A DNA stretch of 36,207 bases from Candidatus Nanosalina sp. J07AB43 (GTDB lineage: Archaea; Nanohalarchaeota; Nanosalinia; Nanosalinales; Nanosalinaceae). Position 1 is the first letter of the stretch. Each line of letters begins with the position of its first letter. Positions 16,707-24,508 of the stretch are shown one piece after another. A program made the position numbers and the translations under genes. The notes under the pieces are model-generated. The model was not told the origin of the DNA and did not search any database. It saw only the letters and a program-made list of their open reading frames with translations. The stretch is from assembly GCA_000220375.1 (NCBI GenBank), contig GL982572.1:9252-45458 (forward strand), given 5' to 3'.

Positions 16707-16982
16707 TTAAACCTTTTTGATACCTTCTATTTCGTACTCTTCGCCTGTAAAAATCTTCTTTATACGCATCTCCTCCTTTTTCACCCATGTAACGTTTTCT
16801 AGGCTTTCAATGTAGGAGGCTGCGTCCTCTGTATTGAACTTTGAGACTATGCCTAGTAATACGTAGAAGTAGAGGAATATCAGAAAGGTGTTGCTGTTAA
16901 ATCCGTTCAGCTTTGCAAAGACAAAGGCTGCTGATGCAAAGAAGGTTCCGGTAAAGGCACCGATTTTATACTTCCTCCGCAC
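16707..16982 (-). CDS. Small two-helix membrane protein, unknown
   Basis: A 91-aa protein starting at GTG with MRRKYKIGAFTG, followed by two predicted membrane helices (about residues 8-25 and 30-47). The C-terminal part is charged and probably cytoplasmic (VTWVKKEEMRIKKIF). The basic N terminus suggests an N-in orientation. I recognise no family. It stands alone between the lamin-tail gene (convergent) and the zinc-ribbon gene (divergent). Confidence 0.55.
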   Translation of the reverse strand: MRRKYKIGAFTGTFFASAAFVFAKLNGFNSNTFLIFLYFYVLLGIVSKFNTEDAASYIESLENVTWVKKEEMRIKKIFTGEEYEIEGIKKV

Positions 16983-17062
16983 ACTTGAAGCTGTAAGTTA
17001 AAATTCAAAAAGAGTTATGGGATTCAGATGCTGTTTTTAGTGTTAACCTCGACATATAATCT

Positions 17063-17248
17063 ATGGCTGTGTACTATACTTGCCCTGACTGTGGCTACAA
17101 GCAGAGGAGTAATGCGGAGAAAAGGGTTAAATGCCATAAATGCGACAGAAGCTATCTGAAAAGAGATGCTAAGAAGACTAATAGGAAAGCGCCTGAGGAC
17201 GCAAAATCAGGTTTTAAGAAGTACTCCAGAAAAGAAAAAGATGAATAA
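17063..17248 (+). CDS. Small zinc-ribbon protein
   Basis: A 61-aa basic protein. Two CxxC pairs (YTCPDCGY, KCHKCDRS) near residues 7-10 and 24-27 form a zinc ribbon, and the C-terminal half is Lys/Arg rich. It could bind RNA, DNA or a ribosomal/transcription partner, but the family is not identified. A T-rich box near 17034-17040 is about 26 nt upstream. The OGG1-like gene follows 38 nt after the stop. Confidence 0.7.
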   Translation: MAVYYTCPDCGYKQRSNAEKRVKCHKCDRSYLKRDAKKTNRKAPEDAKSGFKKYSRKEKDE

Positions 17249-17286
17249 ACAGGTATTATTTGCAACATGAGTGATCTTTACCTAGG

Positions 17287-18156
17287 ATGAGACGGTTTTC
17301 CATTCCTGTGGAGGATTTTGATCTTGAACTTACACTGACGTGTGGACAGACTTTTTGTTGGCACAGGCTTAACGGTGATTTATTTGAAGATTCATCTGAA
17401 AACTCTTGGTTTTACACGTTTAGAAACGGAGAGCCGGTCATGGTTAGACAAGATCAACCTGACAGGCTAACTGTTAAAACCGATTTAGATCCATCTCAAA
17501 TAAAGCAGGCCCTAGGTCTAGACAAGGATCTTCAGAAGGTTTTCTCCCGGTTTCCTGATGATGATGAGCTGGAGGAGGCTAAGGAAAGTTTGTGGGGTCT
17601 TAGAATAGTTCGGGACGAGTTTTTTCCGTGCCTGATTTCTTATCTTTGCTCCCCGCAGATGAGGATTCCCCGTATTAAGAAGATGCATAACTCCATATCA
17701 CGTGAGTTCGGTGAGCCAATTGAGATGGAGCAGAAATCTGTTTACAGATTCCCTACGGTGAAAGAGCTTTCTAGAGCTTCTGAGGAAGATCTGAGATCAC
17801 TAGGTGTTGGTTACAGAGCTGAGTACATATCAGAGACTGTTGAAATTATTCGGAGTGACTTTGATAGCGATAAATTACAGGATTTTGAGTATGAAGAAGC
17901 TAGGAAGTATCTTAAGCAGCTTCACGGTGTTGGTGATAAGGTTGCTGACTGTGTGCTTTTGTTCTCGTGTGGGTTCCATCAGGCATATCCTGTTGATACT
18001 TGGGCTGAAAAGGCTTTGAAGGCTCTTTACCCTGAGCTTCATTCAGAGGACTATGATGAGCTTTCTGGAAATGTACGTGATTACTTTGGACAGAACGCGG
18101 GATATGCTCAAGAGTATCTGTTTCATGCAGCCAGGAATGACATCATTGAGTTCTGA
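17287..18156 (+). CDS. ogg: 8-oxoguanine DNA glycosylase/AP lyase (OGG1 type)
   Basis: A 289-aa base-excision repair enzyme. The N-terminal OGG domain contains LTCGQTFCWHR (about residues 17-27), the usual N-terminal signature of this group. The helix-hairpin-helix-GPD core is QLHGVGDKVADC with catalytic Lys218, followed by AYPVDTW with catalytic Asp237. It removes 8-oxoguanine and cleaves the abasic site. The length is close to that of the OGG1 family without eukaryotic extensions. It starts at ATG 17287. An ATG at 17268 is in another frame and stops at once. Confidence 0.9.
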   Translation: MRRFSIPVEDFDLELTLTCGQTFCWHRLNGDLFEDSSENSWFYTFRNGEPVMVRQDQPDRLTVKTDLDPSQIKQALGLDKDLQKVFSRFPDDDELEEAKESLWGLRIVRDEFFPCLISYLCSPQMRIPRIKKMHNSISREFGEPIEMEQKSVYRFPTVKELSRASEEDLRSLGVGYRAEYISETVEIIRSDFDSDKLQDFEYEEARKYLKQLHGVGDKVADCVLLFSCGFHQAYPVDTWAEKALKALYPELHSEDYDELSGNVRDYFGQNAGYAQEYLFHAARNDIIEF

Positions 18157-18202
18157 GGTTTTTTGTCACTGATTTAAAGTTTCTTTGAGAGCTTTTTGAT
18201 GT

Positions 18203-18613
18203 ATGAAGATCGGAGTTGTAAGAGCCAAATACAATGAAGGAATTACTGAGAAGATGCTTGAGTCTGCCCTTAGTAAAGCAGAGGACTTAGATGTAGAGGC
18301 TCAAACGCTGGAGGTGCCGGGAGCTTATGATACGCCGCTTGCTGCTGACAGGCTCGCCCGTAAATCCGATATCGATGCTGTCGCTGTTATCGGCGCTGTT
18401 ATCAAGGGAGATACCGATCATGACGAGGTTATAGGTCATGCAGCTGCTACAAAGCTTTCCGAAATAAGTCTAGAAAGAGATATACCTGTAACTATGGGTG
18501 TAACCGGTCCTGGCATGACTGCCCCAGAGGCTAAGGACAGGGTTGACTACGCGGCCCAGGCGGTTGAAAGCGCGGTCGAGATGATTGAAAATCTTTCAGA
18601 TGCCGGTCAGTAA
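18203..18613 (+). CDS. ribH: 6,7-dimethyl-8-ribityllumazine synthase
   Basis: A 136-aa protein matching RibH: VRAKYNEGIT at the substrate-binding N terminus, TLEVPGAYDTPLAA, and GAVIKGDTDHDEVI with the catalytic His73. It condenses 5-amino-6-ribitylamino-uracil with dihydroxybutanone phosphate to form lumazine, the riboflavin precursor. No other riboflavin gene is present in the window. A TATA-like GATTTAAAG (18171-18179) about 28 nt upstream fits a leaderless transcript. An ATG at 18199 is out of frame. Confidence 0.92.
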   Translation: MKIGVVRAKYNEGITEKMLESALSKAEDLDVEAQTLEVPGAYDTPLAADRLARKSDIDAVAVIGAVIKGDTDHDEVIGHAAATKLSEISLERDIPVTMGVTGPGMTAPEAKDRVDYAAQAVESAVEMIENLSDAGQ

Positions 18614-18700
18614 ACCCAGAATAGAAAATTACAGACTAGATTAATGCGCCCTGACATGTTGAAAGATTTTTTACTCTGACTGTCAAATCCAATTGTATTG

Positions 18701-19027
18701 ATGAGCGTTCTTGACTTGGAGGGGAAAGACTGCGATGACTTAGTTTTTGAGGTTTTTCAGTTAAATGATCTTCAAAGAGAGATTTTTCAGGCAATCCGCG
18801 ACAGGCAGATGACTGTCAAGCAGATTAAAGAAGAGGTTGACAGGAGCCGTTCAACGGTTCAGAGAGCTCTTCAAGAGATGTTGGATAAAGATCTTATACT
18901 CAGAGAAGGTAAGACCGACAAGACTGTATACTATGTGTATACAACCCTTCCATGGGAGGAGATTAAGGAGTTAACTCGTGAAAGTATTGAGGATTGGTAT
19001 GTACAGGCAGACGAAAAGCTTTCCTAA
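18701..19027 (+). CDS. Winged-helix transcriptional regulator (TrmB/MarR-like)
   Basis: A 108-aa protein. Residues about 24-75 form a winged helix: LNDLQREIFQAIRD, MTVKQIKEEVDRSRSTVQRALQEMLDKDLI, then a wing EGKTDKTVYYVYTT. The RSRSTVQRAL segment is the recognition helix. The C terminus (WYVQADEKLS) is short, so there is no sensor domain. A TTG directly precedes ATG 18701 and I use the ATG. The target is unknown. It is followed by convergent small membrane and PRC-barrel genes. Confidence 0.78.
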   Translation: MSVLDLEGKDCDDLVFEVFQLNDLQREIFQAIRDRQMTVKQIKEEVDRSRSTVQRALQEMLDKDLILREGKTDKTVYYVYTTLPWEEIKELTRESIEDWYVQADEKLS

Positions 19028-19031
19028 AACT

Positions 19032-19334
19032 TTAATATACCCAGAAAAGGTATGATAGTAGGATTGTCGCAGCCAATTGACTTGGTAGTTCCAGCAAAGG
19101 GGTGTAGGAAAAGCTTGAGAACACGAGCGGTATTGAAGCAAGTCCAGATCCTAGGATTGAGAGCTTTCCGTACCTTCTGATCCTGTCGTCAACGCTTTTT
19201 AGATCAATATCGCGTCTGTAAATCAGCTCGGCGAAGACTAATAGAAGAACGTACTTTGCTGTTATTGATAAAATGAGCCATGTTGATTTCACGATTTCGT
19301 ATCCAAGCTCCACAAAGACATTAATGGCTGCCAT
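19032..19334 (-). CDS. Small three-helix membrane protein, unknown
   Basis: A 100-aa hydrophobic protein with about three membrane helices (about residues 15-40, 58-75 and 80-99) and a charged loop YRRDIDLKSVDDRIRRYG between the first two. I recognise no family. It lies 43 nt after the PRC-barrel gene on the same strand and may be co-transcribed with it. It ends 4 nt from the convergent regulator. Confidence 0.55.
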   Translation of the reverse strand: MAAINVFVELGYEIVKSTWLILSITAKYVLLLVFAELIYRRDIDLKSVDDRIRRYGKLSILGSGLASIPLVFSSFSYTPLLELPSQLAATILLSYLFWVY

Positions 19335-19377
19335 CTGACTACTCGAAGATTATCTGACGCCTATTGAGTCAGGTTCT

Positions 19378-19665
19378 TTAGGCTTCTTCTGCAGTTGCTG
19401 ATTCTTCGGCGTCACTGGTCTCGAAGTCCTTCATTATTATAATGTCGTCTATAGATTCTATCATTCTATAAGGTATCACAACATTTTTTGCTCCGCCGAC
19501 TTTTCCTGCTAGGTAGCTTCCTTTTTCAGCTGCTACTACTACTGCTCTCACGGCAAACTTGTCAAGCTGCATTTCTATGTCCTTGATTTCTCCACAGTAA
19601 GAGCCTTTCTCTGTGAATACTTCTTTGTCTACGATGTTGGAAAAATCTATTATGTTTTCAGCCAT
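19378..19665 (-). CDS. PRC-barrel domain protein
   Basis: A 95-aa protein with a single PRC barrel: FSNIVDKEVFTEKGSYCGEIKDIEMQLDK, then VVIPYRMIESIDDIIIMK, with an acidic tail. PRC barrels occur in photosynthetic reaction centre H subunits, RimM and many small archaeal proteins of unclear role, some linked to RNA metabolism or cell division. The short single-domain form matches the archaeal type. A small membrane-protein gene follows. Confidence 0.82.
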   Translation of the reverse strand: MAENIIDFSNIVDKEVFTEKGSYCGEIKDIEMQLDKFAVRAVVVAAEKGSYLAGKVGGAKNVVIPYRMIESIDDIIIMKDFETSDAEESATAEEA

Positions 19666-19778
19666 GGTCGGAATAACCTATTAAAATTGTCTTGGTAGAA
19701 ACTTAAATACCTTGTGAGGATAATTGTCAACAGTTAATAGGTCTTTTCAACAAAGTCTATTTGAAGAGCGACCAGGTA

Positions 19779-20192
19779 ATGAACTTAGATATAAAGAAGA
19801 GAATGGCAGAAGGGTTTACCCACTCATACCTCAGGATAGAACAGAAAATGGTTGTAAAGTTCCTGAGAACGGGTAAATTAGCTGAGAAGACATGGCAGGA
19901 GTTCGTAGAGAGCTTGGATGAACTGACAAAAGGCTATGAGTCAGGTGAGCTGGAAGGCGAAGATTTCCTGGCAAAAAGACAATCCATGACTAAACAGATT
20001 AGAAATATAGAAGATGAAGGTGCTTCAGGGTTGACGAAGGAAGAGGCTATAAATCTTTACAAGCCTATTAGAGATAGACAGGAAGAGGCTTTGAATGATG
20101 CTCACAGAGAGTCAGCTTCGGTATCGAAGATATTTTACAAGACAGTATCGAACAAGTTTTCGTTGACGCTGACCCAGCTAAAGAATATTTAA
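19779..20192 (+). CDS. Helical protein of unknown function
   Basis: A 137-aa charged, mainly helical protein (IKKRMAEGFTHSYLRIEQKMVVKFL, then repeated K/E-rich helices). It has no signal peptide or membrane segment. I recognise no family. ATG 19779 is chosen. An in-frame TTG at 19761 would add six residues and lies 24 nt after a weak GTTAATAG box, so it remains possible. tRNA-Ser begins 3 nt after the stop, so the two may share a transcript. Confidence 0.6.
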   Translation: MNLDIKKRMAEGFTHSYLRIEQKMVVKFLRTGKLAEKTWQEFVESLDELTKGYESGELEGEDFLAKRQSMTKQIRNIEDEGASGLTKEEAINLYKPIRDRQEEALNDAHRESASVSKIFYKTVSNKFSLTLTQLKNI

Positions 20193-20195
20193 CCT

Positions 20196-20283
20196 GTCGG
20201 GGTGGCAGAGTCTGGTTTAATGCGGTAGCTTGCTAAGCTACTGGGCTTTACCGCCCTCCCGGGTTCAAATCCCGGCCCCGGCG
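20196..20283 (+). tRNA. tRNA-Ser(GCT)
   Basis: This folds as a class II tRNA. The acceptor stem is GTCGGGG/CCCCGGC (20196-20202 and 20276-20282), and the D stem is GCA/TGC. The anticodon stem is GTAGC/GCTAC around loop TTGCTAA with anticodon GCT at 20232-20234. The long variable arm pairs GGGC with GCCC, the T arm is CCGGG-TTCAAAT-CCCGG, and the discriminator is G. The long variable arm and G73 fit serine. There is no intron and no encoded CCA. Confidence 0.95.
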
Positions 20284-20285
20284 CT

Positions 20286-20741
20286 TTACTCTTTTACCTC
20301 TGCTACGTCTCCCAGTGTGGCTTTTCTGGAGTCACCGGATTCTGTATCCACGTTTGATACCTCAGTATTCGTATAAAGACTGATATTGAACTTCCCTGAT
20401 ATCTTTGATGCCAGAGATTGATCCGGTTTTAGGTCTTCTTTCTCTATTTTCTTGATAACGGATTCTTTTTCGTTGAGGTCGTCAGCTACCTCTGAAACGG
20501 ATAGCCTCTCATCCTCACGCGCCTCCTTTACCTTTTCACCGTAGTTAGGTGCCAATGTTTTGGTATTTCTGTTTCTTGTCCGTGATTTATCTCCGGTTTT
20601 CTTTTTTCTTCCCTTGTTGCTTTCTGTTTCTACTTTATCTCCCATTTCTGCGCATGATTCACATGCTTTCAGTGTCGCTCCTTCGATTTTTGTCTTGGTT
20701 AGAGAATTAGAGTCTTTTCCGCAAAGTTCACATGATGGCAT
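20286..20741 (-). CDS. Multiprotein bridging factor 1 (archaeal MBF1)
   Basis: A 151-aa protein. The N-terminal zinc ribbon has CELCGK (C4, C7) and CESC (about C28, C31). After a Lys/Arg-rich linker comes a cro/C1-type HTH: YGEKVKEAREDERLSVSEVADDLNEKESVIKKIEKED. This two-part layout is the archaeal aMBF1 signature. Archaeal MBF1 is reported to act in translation rather than as a classical coactivator. The stop is 3 nt from the end of the convergent tRNA-Ser. A TATA-like TATAAAAC on the minus strand (about 20779-20786) is 40 nt upstream. Confidence 0.9.
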   Translation of the reverse strand: MPSCELCGKDSNSLTKTKIEGATLKACESCAEMGDKVETESNKGRKKKTGDKSRTRNRNTKTLAPNYGEKVKEAREDERLSVSEVADDLNEKESVIKKIEKEDLKPDQSLASKISGKFNISLYTNTEVSNVDTESGDSRKATLGDVAEVKE

Positions 20742-20922
20742 TAGTTTCTCACATTAAATATAGATTGCTTAATTGTACGTTTTATACTGTAACTACGGTG
20801 TTGAAGAGTTAAAAAGCATCCGCAGAACAAACTCGAAATTTCTAGTTGCTACTAGTTAGTTTTTGACAAAAAATGGTTTTAGAGACCTAATTAAAGTGTT
20901 TCTAGCCGTTTAACCCCATTAC
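20742..20922. other. Unexplained A/T-rich intergenic stretch
   Basis: Between divergent MBF1 and the DUF1931 gene lies the longest gap in the window (about 225 nt with promoters). It holds the MBF1 promoter region and a small hairpin CTAGT-TGCT-ACTAG (20842-20855) followed by TTAGTTTTT, which resembles the end of a short transcript. No ORF of useful length is present. A small RNA is possible but weakly supported. Confidence 0.35.
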
Positions 20923-20958
20923 CTATAAAAAAGAGGTTTGACAATTGGCTATTGGAGG
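20923..20958 (+). promoter_or_regulatory. TATA box and Shine-Dalgarno of DUF1931 gene
   Basis: CTATAAAA (20923-20930) predicts a transcript start near 20950. GGAGG at 20954-20958 lies 8 nt before ATG 20967 and is a strong ribosome-binding site. Unlike most genes here, this one probably has a short leader. The SD decides the start at 20967 over an in-frame TTG at 20952. Confidence 0.65.
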
Positions 20959-20966
20959 ATCTCACA

Positions 20967-21134
20967 ATGGTAGATGTACTGAAGAAGTCAGGCGTTCGTG
21001 ACGCAGCTGAAGGAGTTAATGTTGGCTCCGACTTCTACGAAGCTCTTGATGAACATGTGAAGGAAGCTATTCACAGAGCTGTAGAAAGAGCTGAAGAGAA
21101 CGGACGCAAAACTGTTAAGGCAAGAGACGTTTAA
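20967..21134 (+). CDS. DUF1931-family small histone-fold protein
   Basis: A 55-aa protein. VDVLKKSGV, VGSDFYEALDEHVKEAIHRAVERAEENGRKTVKARDV shows the helix-loop-helix pattern of a histone fold, ending with the K-T-V-x-x-R-D-V strand seen in archaeal histones and in haloarchaeal DUF1931 proteins. It is shorter than the usual 65-70 aa archaeal histone, which fits DUF1931 better. DNA binding is likely but not shown. A strong SD and a clear TATA box suggest good expression. Confidence 0.8.
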   Translation: MVDVLKKSGVRDAAEGVNVGSDFYEALDEHVKEAIHRAVERAEENGRKTVKARDV

Positions 21135-21158
21135 GCTCTCTTGTCATTTCAAATTTAA

Positions 21159-21176
21159 CTTTTCCTTTCCCTTTTT
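21159..21176 (+). terminator. T-rich terminator after DUF1931 gene
   Basis: The run CTTTTCCTTTCCCTTTTTA directly follows the DUF1931 gene, with T4, T3 and T5 clusters. Archaeal RNA polymerase stops at such T-tracts without a hairpin. The convergent small gene ends at 21181. Confidence 0.55.
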
Positions 21177-21180
21177 ACTT

Positions 21181-21396
21181 TCAAAGTTCTTCCTGCCGCC
21201 TTTCAACTTCCTTGAGCTCCGCTTCGACCTTGTCTAAGGCTTCTCTAATCTCTTCAACAGCTTCAAGGCTTTCAATTCTTAATCTTCCTAGATCACTGTT
21301 ATTGATGTCTATTATTGCGTTTCCATCCTCTACTTTTATCGAGTATTCTAGTACATCATAGGGGCCGTCTGTAAATTCATGTAAAACCTCTGTCAT
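21181..21396 (-). CDS. Small acidic protein with C-terminal coiled coil, unknown
   Basis: A 71-aa protein. The N-terminal half looks like a small beta sheet (VLEYSIKVEDGNAIIDINN) and the last 35 residues are a charged helix (AVEEIREALDKVEAELKEVERRQEEL). I recognise no family. GATAAAACC on the minus strand (21417-21425) is about 25 nt upstream and overlaps the stop of the phosphomutase gene, so it likely has its own leaderless transcript. Confidence 0.6.
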   Translation of the reverse strand: MTEVLHEFTDGPYDVLEYSIKVEDGNAIIDINNSDLGRLRIESLEAVEEIREALDKVEAELKEVERRQEEL

Positions 21397-21424
21397 ACAC
21401 TTGTTTTCTTTGTCTATGGTTTTA

Positions 21425-22732
21425 TCATTTCTGGATTAGTTTCTTGGCTTCTTCGAGACCTGCCTGTGCTGTATCTTCATCTTCTGCTTCGGATATCAAC
21501 CGGATTTTCTGTGAGGATCCTGAAGGTCTTATGAGCACCTCTGAGTATCCAAACTTGGCTTTCACCCCATCTTTCTGTGATATGATGTCTCCTTGATCGA
21601 GCTGCTCTCTCACTGAAGCCATAACTTCTTCCTTTTCTTCAACCCCCAGGTTGTCTCTCTGCACGCTGTAGAACGGAATCTCATCGAGTTTCTCCTGTAT
21701 ATCAGTTCCTGCAAGCATTAAGCAGGATAAGGTCCCTGAGTTATATGGTATAAACTCTGTTACTGAGTAGTGTCCGTTTGGCTCTCCCGCAAAGGCTACA
21801 CTTTCATCTACAGCCTTCCGCATGACAAAAGGGTCACCTACACGTGTGTAGAAGACTTTATTTCCACGTTCCTGCATCATATCTTCTAGAGCGTTTGACG
21901 TATCAACTGATGCTACTGAGTTTCCACCAACTAGCTGGCCGATTATACAGAATACTTCATCTCCGGTAAGGAACTCCCCGTTGTAGTACGCTCTCACCCT
22001 GTCGCCGTCCATGTCTGTGGCTAGGCCAAGATCTGCGTCTTCTTCCTCAACTTTTTGCTTTAGCTCGTCCAGTAGCTCCGGCTTCGGGTTTGGAGGATCT
22101 CTGTACGGCATTTCCTCTTTTTCATCAGAGATATCGATTACTTCAGCACCAAGATTGTCCAGTAATTCTGGCAGTATTTCTCTTGTTGCCCCGCCCATTG
22201 TATCTACTACGATCTTCTTGTTTACCGTGGCAGAGCTGTTTCGCATAGCTGTCGTCTTCAGGTTGTCTTTGTATCTCCTTTTGGAGGTTGAGCCCACCTT
22301 TTCCACCTCTCCATCTCCTTGCATGTATCTTGTCTGTCTGAAGTTTGTCTTCACCTTACTGAGGTCATCATTAGTAAATCCGTTTCCCTTTGGGTACATG
22401 AACTTGAATCCGTTAAACTCCAAAGGCATATGTGATGAGGTTACCTGAACCGAGATACAACTATGTTTTTTCCCAAGATACGCTGCGTAGTCGGTAGGAC
22501 CTTCCCCTATGTCGATTACCTTCAGACCTGAAGAAGTCAAACCTTCGACAATGCTCTGTTTCAGCTTTACTGAGCTCTGCTTGTTGTCCCTGCATACCAC
22601 TATACGTTTATTGAAGTTCTCTCTTACAAATACTGCGAGCGCTTTCCCAAGCCTTTTAGCGAACTCTTCATCTAGCTCCTCAGGGTATCTTCCCCTTATA
22701 TCATATCTTTTGAACACTTTTTCAGGTTTCAT
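21425..22732 (-). CDS. Phosphohexomutase (PMM/PGM/GlmM family)
   Basis: A 435-aa alpha-D-phosphohexomutase with four recognisable sites. The catalytic phosphoserine loop is TSSHMP (Ser100; usual TASHNP), the Mg2+ loop is DMDGDR (Asp240, 242, 244), the sugar-recognition loop is GEPNGHYS (usual GEMSGHY) and the phosphate loop is RPSGSSQKIR. It interconverts 6-phospho and 1-phospho sugars. The neighbouring GlmU-like gene makes a GlmM (glucosamine-phosphate) role plausible, but mannose or glucose phosphate cannot be excluded. The start overlaps the HAD-like gene as ATGA. It is the last gene of the minus-strand sugar operon. Confidence 0.9.
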   Translation of the reverse strand: MKPEKVFKRYDIRGRYPEELDEEFAKRLGKALAVFVRENFNKRIVVCRDNKQSSVKLKQSIVEGLTSSGLKVIDIGEGPTDYAAYLGKKHSCISVQVTSSHMPLEFNGFKFMYPKGNGFTNDDLSKVKTNFRQTRYMQGDGEVEKVGSTSKRRYKDNLKTTAMRNSSATVNKKIVVDTMGGATREILPELLDNLGAEVIDISDEKEEMPYRDPPNPKPELLDELKQKVEEEDADLGLATDMDGDRVRAYYNGEFLTGDEVFCIIGQLVGGNSVASVDTSNALEDMMQERGNKVFYTRVGDPFVMRKAVDESVAFAGEPNGHYSVTEFIPYNSGTLSCLMLAGTDIQEKLDEIPFYSVQRDNLGVEEKEEVMASVREQLDQGDIISQKDGVKAKFGYSEVLIRPSGSSQKIRLISEAEDEDTAQAGLEEAKKLIQK

Positions 22733-23220
22733 GACAGCTCACCTATTTCATTAATAACGTCGCTGATAGTGTTCTCTCCTCTTTTAAATACCATTCCTGG
22801 TATGTCTACTGCTTCTATTTCGTCTTCTCTGTCGTCTACAAGGTAGTCAATATCTGCAATATCTTTGGAGGCTCCCTGAACCACTGTAAGCTGGTCAAAA
22901 AGCCTTTGAGCGCCTGAAGCCTTGATCTTTTGCTTCTGGAACTTTTCCTGACCTCTCGTCACCAGAAAAAGAGTATGTCTGGGCTTGAGGTCTCTGAGTT
23001 TGTCCACGTCGTTGTAGAGAAAGCGGTTAAGGTCGTGCATCGCGTCAAAGATTTCTTCAGTTTCTATTCCACAGGCTTTTGCGTGTTTCTCTGGAGAGTA
23101 ACATCCCTTTTCATCATAAAGATCTTCTTCAACGTGATAGAGACCTGTCTCATCTTTCAGGTACTTGTTAAATCTATCTGTGTCAAATAATACACGGTCA
23201 AAATCTATGCCAATATTCAT
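22729..23220 (-). CDS. HAD-superfamily protein
   Basis: A 163-aa protein with haloacid dehalogenase-like motifs. Motif I is IDFDRVLFDTD (nucleophile Asp region; the second Asp is replaced by Arg in D-F-D-R, unless the following Asp serves), motif II is LVTRG, motif III Lys is in KQKIKASG, and motif IV is DYLVDDREDEIEA. HAD members are mostly phosphatases. The substrate is unknown, but a sugar phosphate is a reasonable guess from the operon. Both ends overlap neighbours as ATGA. Confidence 0.75.
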   Translation of the reverse strand: MNIGIDFDRVLFDTDRFNKYLKDETGLYHVEEDLYDEKGCYSPEKHAKACGIETEEIFDAMHDLNRFLYNDVDKLRDLKPRHTLFLVTRGQEKFQKQKIKASGAQRLFDQLTVVQGASKDIADIDYLVDDREDEIEAVDIPGMVFKRGENTISDVINEIGELS

Positions 23221-24492
23221 CTATTTGAATCACTATTCTTGCGTATTGTTTCTTGGTCTACAAATACTGTTTCCCCGTTCTGAACGTTTTCGTATACGAT
23301 TGTCCCTGGTCCTATTCTAGCATCGCTACCAATCTGAACTCCCGGCATAAGTAATACGTCTATTCCAATATCCACGTTATCTCCGACTACAGCCCCCATA
23401 AATGTCCTCGCTGTGTTCTCCTCGTAGTCTTTTCCAATAAGATTTGAATCTACCTCAGGTCTGGCACCGTCTTCCCTGAATTTTCTGTTTGCTGTTATCG
23501 TGCCTGCTCCTATCTTGGTGTCTCTTCCTACTATAGAGTCACCGAAGTACTCAGAGTGCAGGGAGCTACCTGGCTGGAATATAGAGTTTTTGACCTCAGC
23601 GTTAGCTCCTATCGTGGCGCCTTGCTCGAGAGCCACATGATCCCTTACAACTGTATTGTTTCCCACAGTTACATCCTTTCCGATGTATGCAGGACCTTTT
23701 ATCACGGCGTTTTCATATACTGTCGCGCCATCCTCTATTATTACTTCGCCATGAATTTGTGTAGAGTCCGCAACATCAGCTCTTTCTGATATATCACGTT
23801 CCATATTACTGCTTAGCTCTTTCATTACTGAGAACAGGTCCCAAGGATACTTTATTGAGTTGGTTTCCTCCTCTATTTTCAGCACTGAGGCAGGATTGTT
23901 TTTCATTTGGAGGCTCAATGCTTCCTCGTACTGGTATTCGGTGGTCTCCACCTTGTCCATGTAATCAAAGAACTCTGGGCTCAACAGATACATACCTACA
24001 ACTTTATGTCTTGAGGGAGCTTCTTTAGCATCCGGCTTCTCAACCAAGTCGACGGCTTGGCCTTCTTTGATTCAGCTCCAGAATACCGTACTTCTCAGGC
24101 TTATCTGTAGGTGTTGAAAGGAATACAGTATTTGCGTTTTCTTCATCCGCTTTTTGAATCATTGGCTTGAACAACTGTGAAGCGTTAGCTCTGTACGGAG
24201 TCAGGACCAGAAACTTGTTATCTAGAAGATGTTCTGCCTGACGCAGTGCATGACCCATTCCTTTTGGTTTCTCTTGGACTACATAGCTGATTTGGTCATC
24301 TGCTAGCTCTTCCTCTATATCTCTTTCAGATCCTTGAACTACTATTATTTCATCCACCCCGGCTTTCCTGAGTTCCTCTACCGTATGCTGTAATATAGGT
24401 TTTCCAAGAATCTGAACCAGTCCTTTATGTCGGTTTTCGCTTAATGGCTTGAACCTGCTGGATCGCCCTGCCGCTAGAATAACTGCCTTCAT
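23217..24492 (-). pseudogene. GlmU-like nucleotidyltransferase/acetyltransferase, split by a +1 frameshift
   Basis: Two minus-strand frames together make one protein of about 424 aa. The first (24492 down to about 24065) has an N-terminal nucleotidyltransferase domain: AAGRSSRFKPLSE, then HKGLVQILGKPI and KPKGMGHAL. It runs to KYGILELNQ and then goes out of frame. The second frame resumes with GQAVDLVEKPD and VVGMYLLSPEFF and carries a left-handed beta-helix with HSEYFGDS and GAGTITANRKFR, as in archaeal bifunctional GlmU enzymes that acetylate GlcN-1-P. Removing one A from the mRNA run CAAAGAAGG (plus 24063-24069) restores N-Q-E-G-Q-A-V-D. It may be a true mutation, a sequence error or recoding. 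Confidence 0.8.
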
Positions 24493-24508
24493 TTTTTACT
24501 CACCAGTA

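Noticed and set aside
18199-18201. ATG immediately upstream of ribH
   Set aside because: It is out of frame. ATG 18203 gives the correct RibH N terminus.
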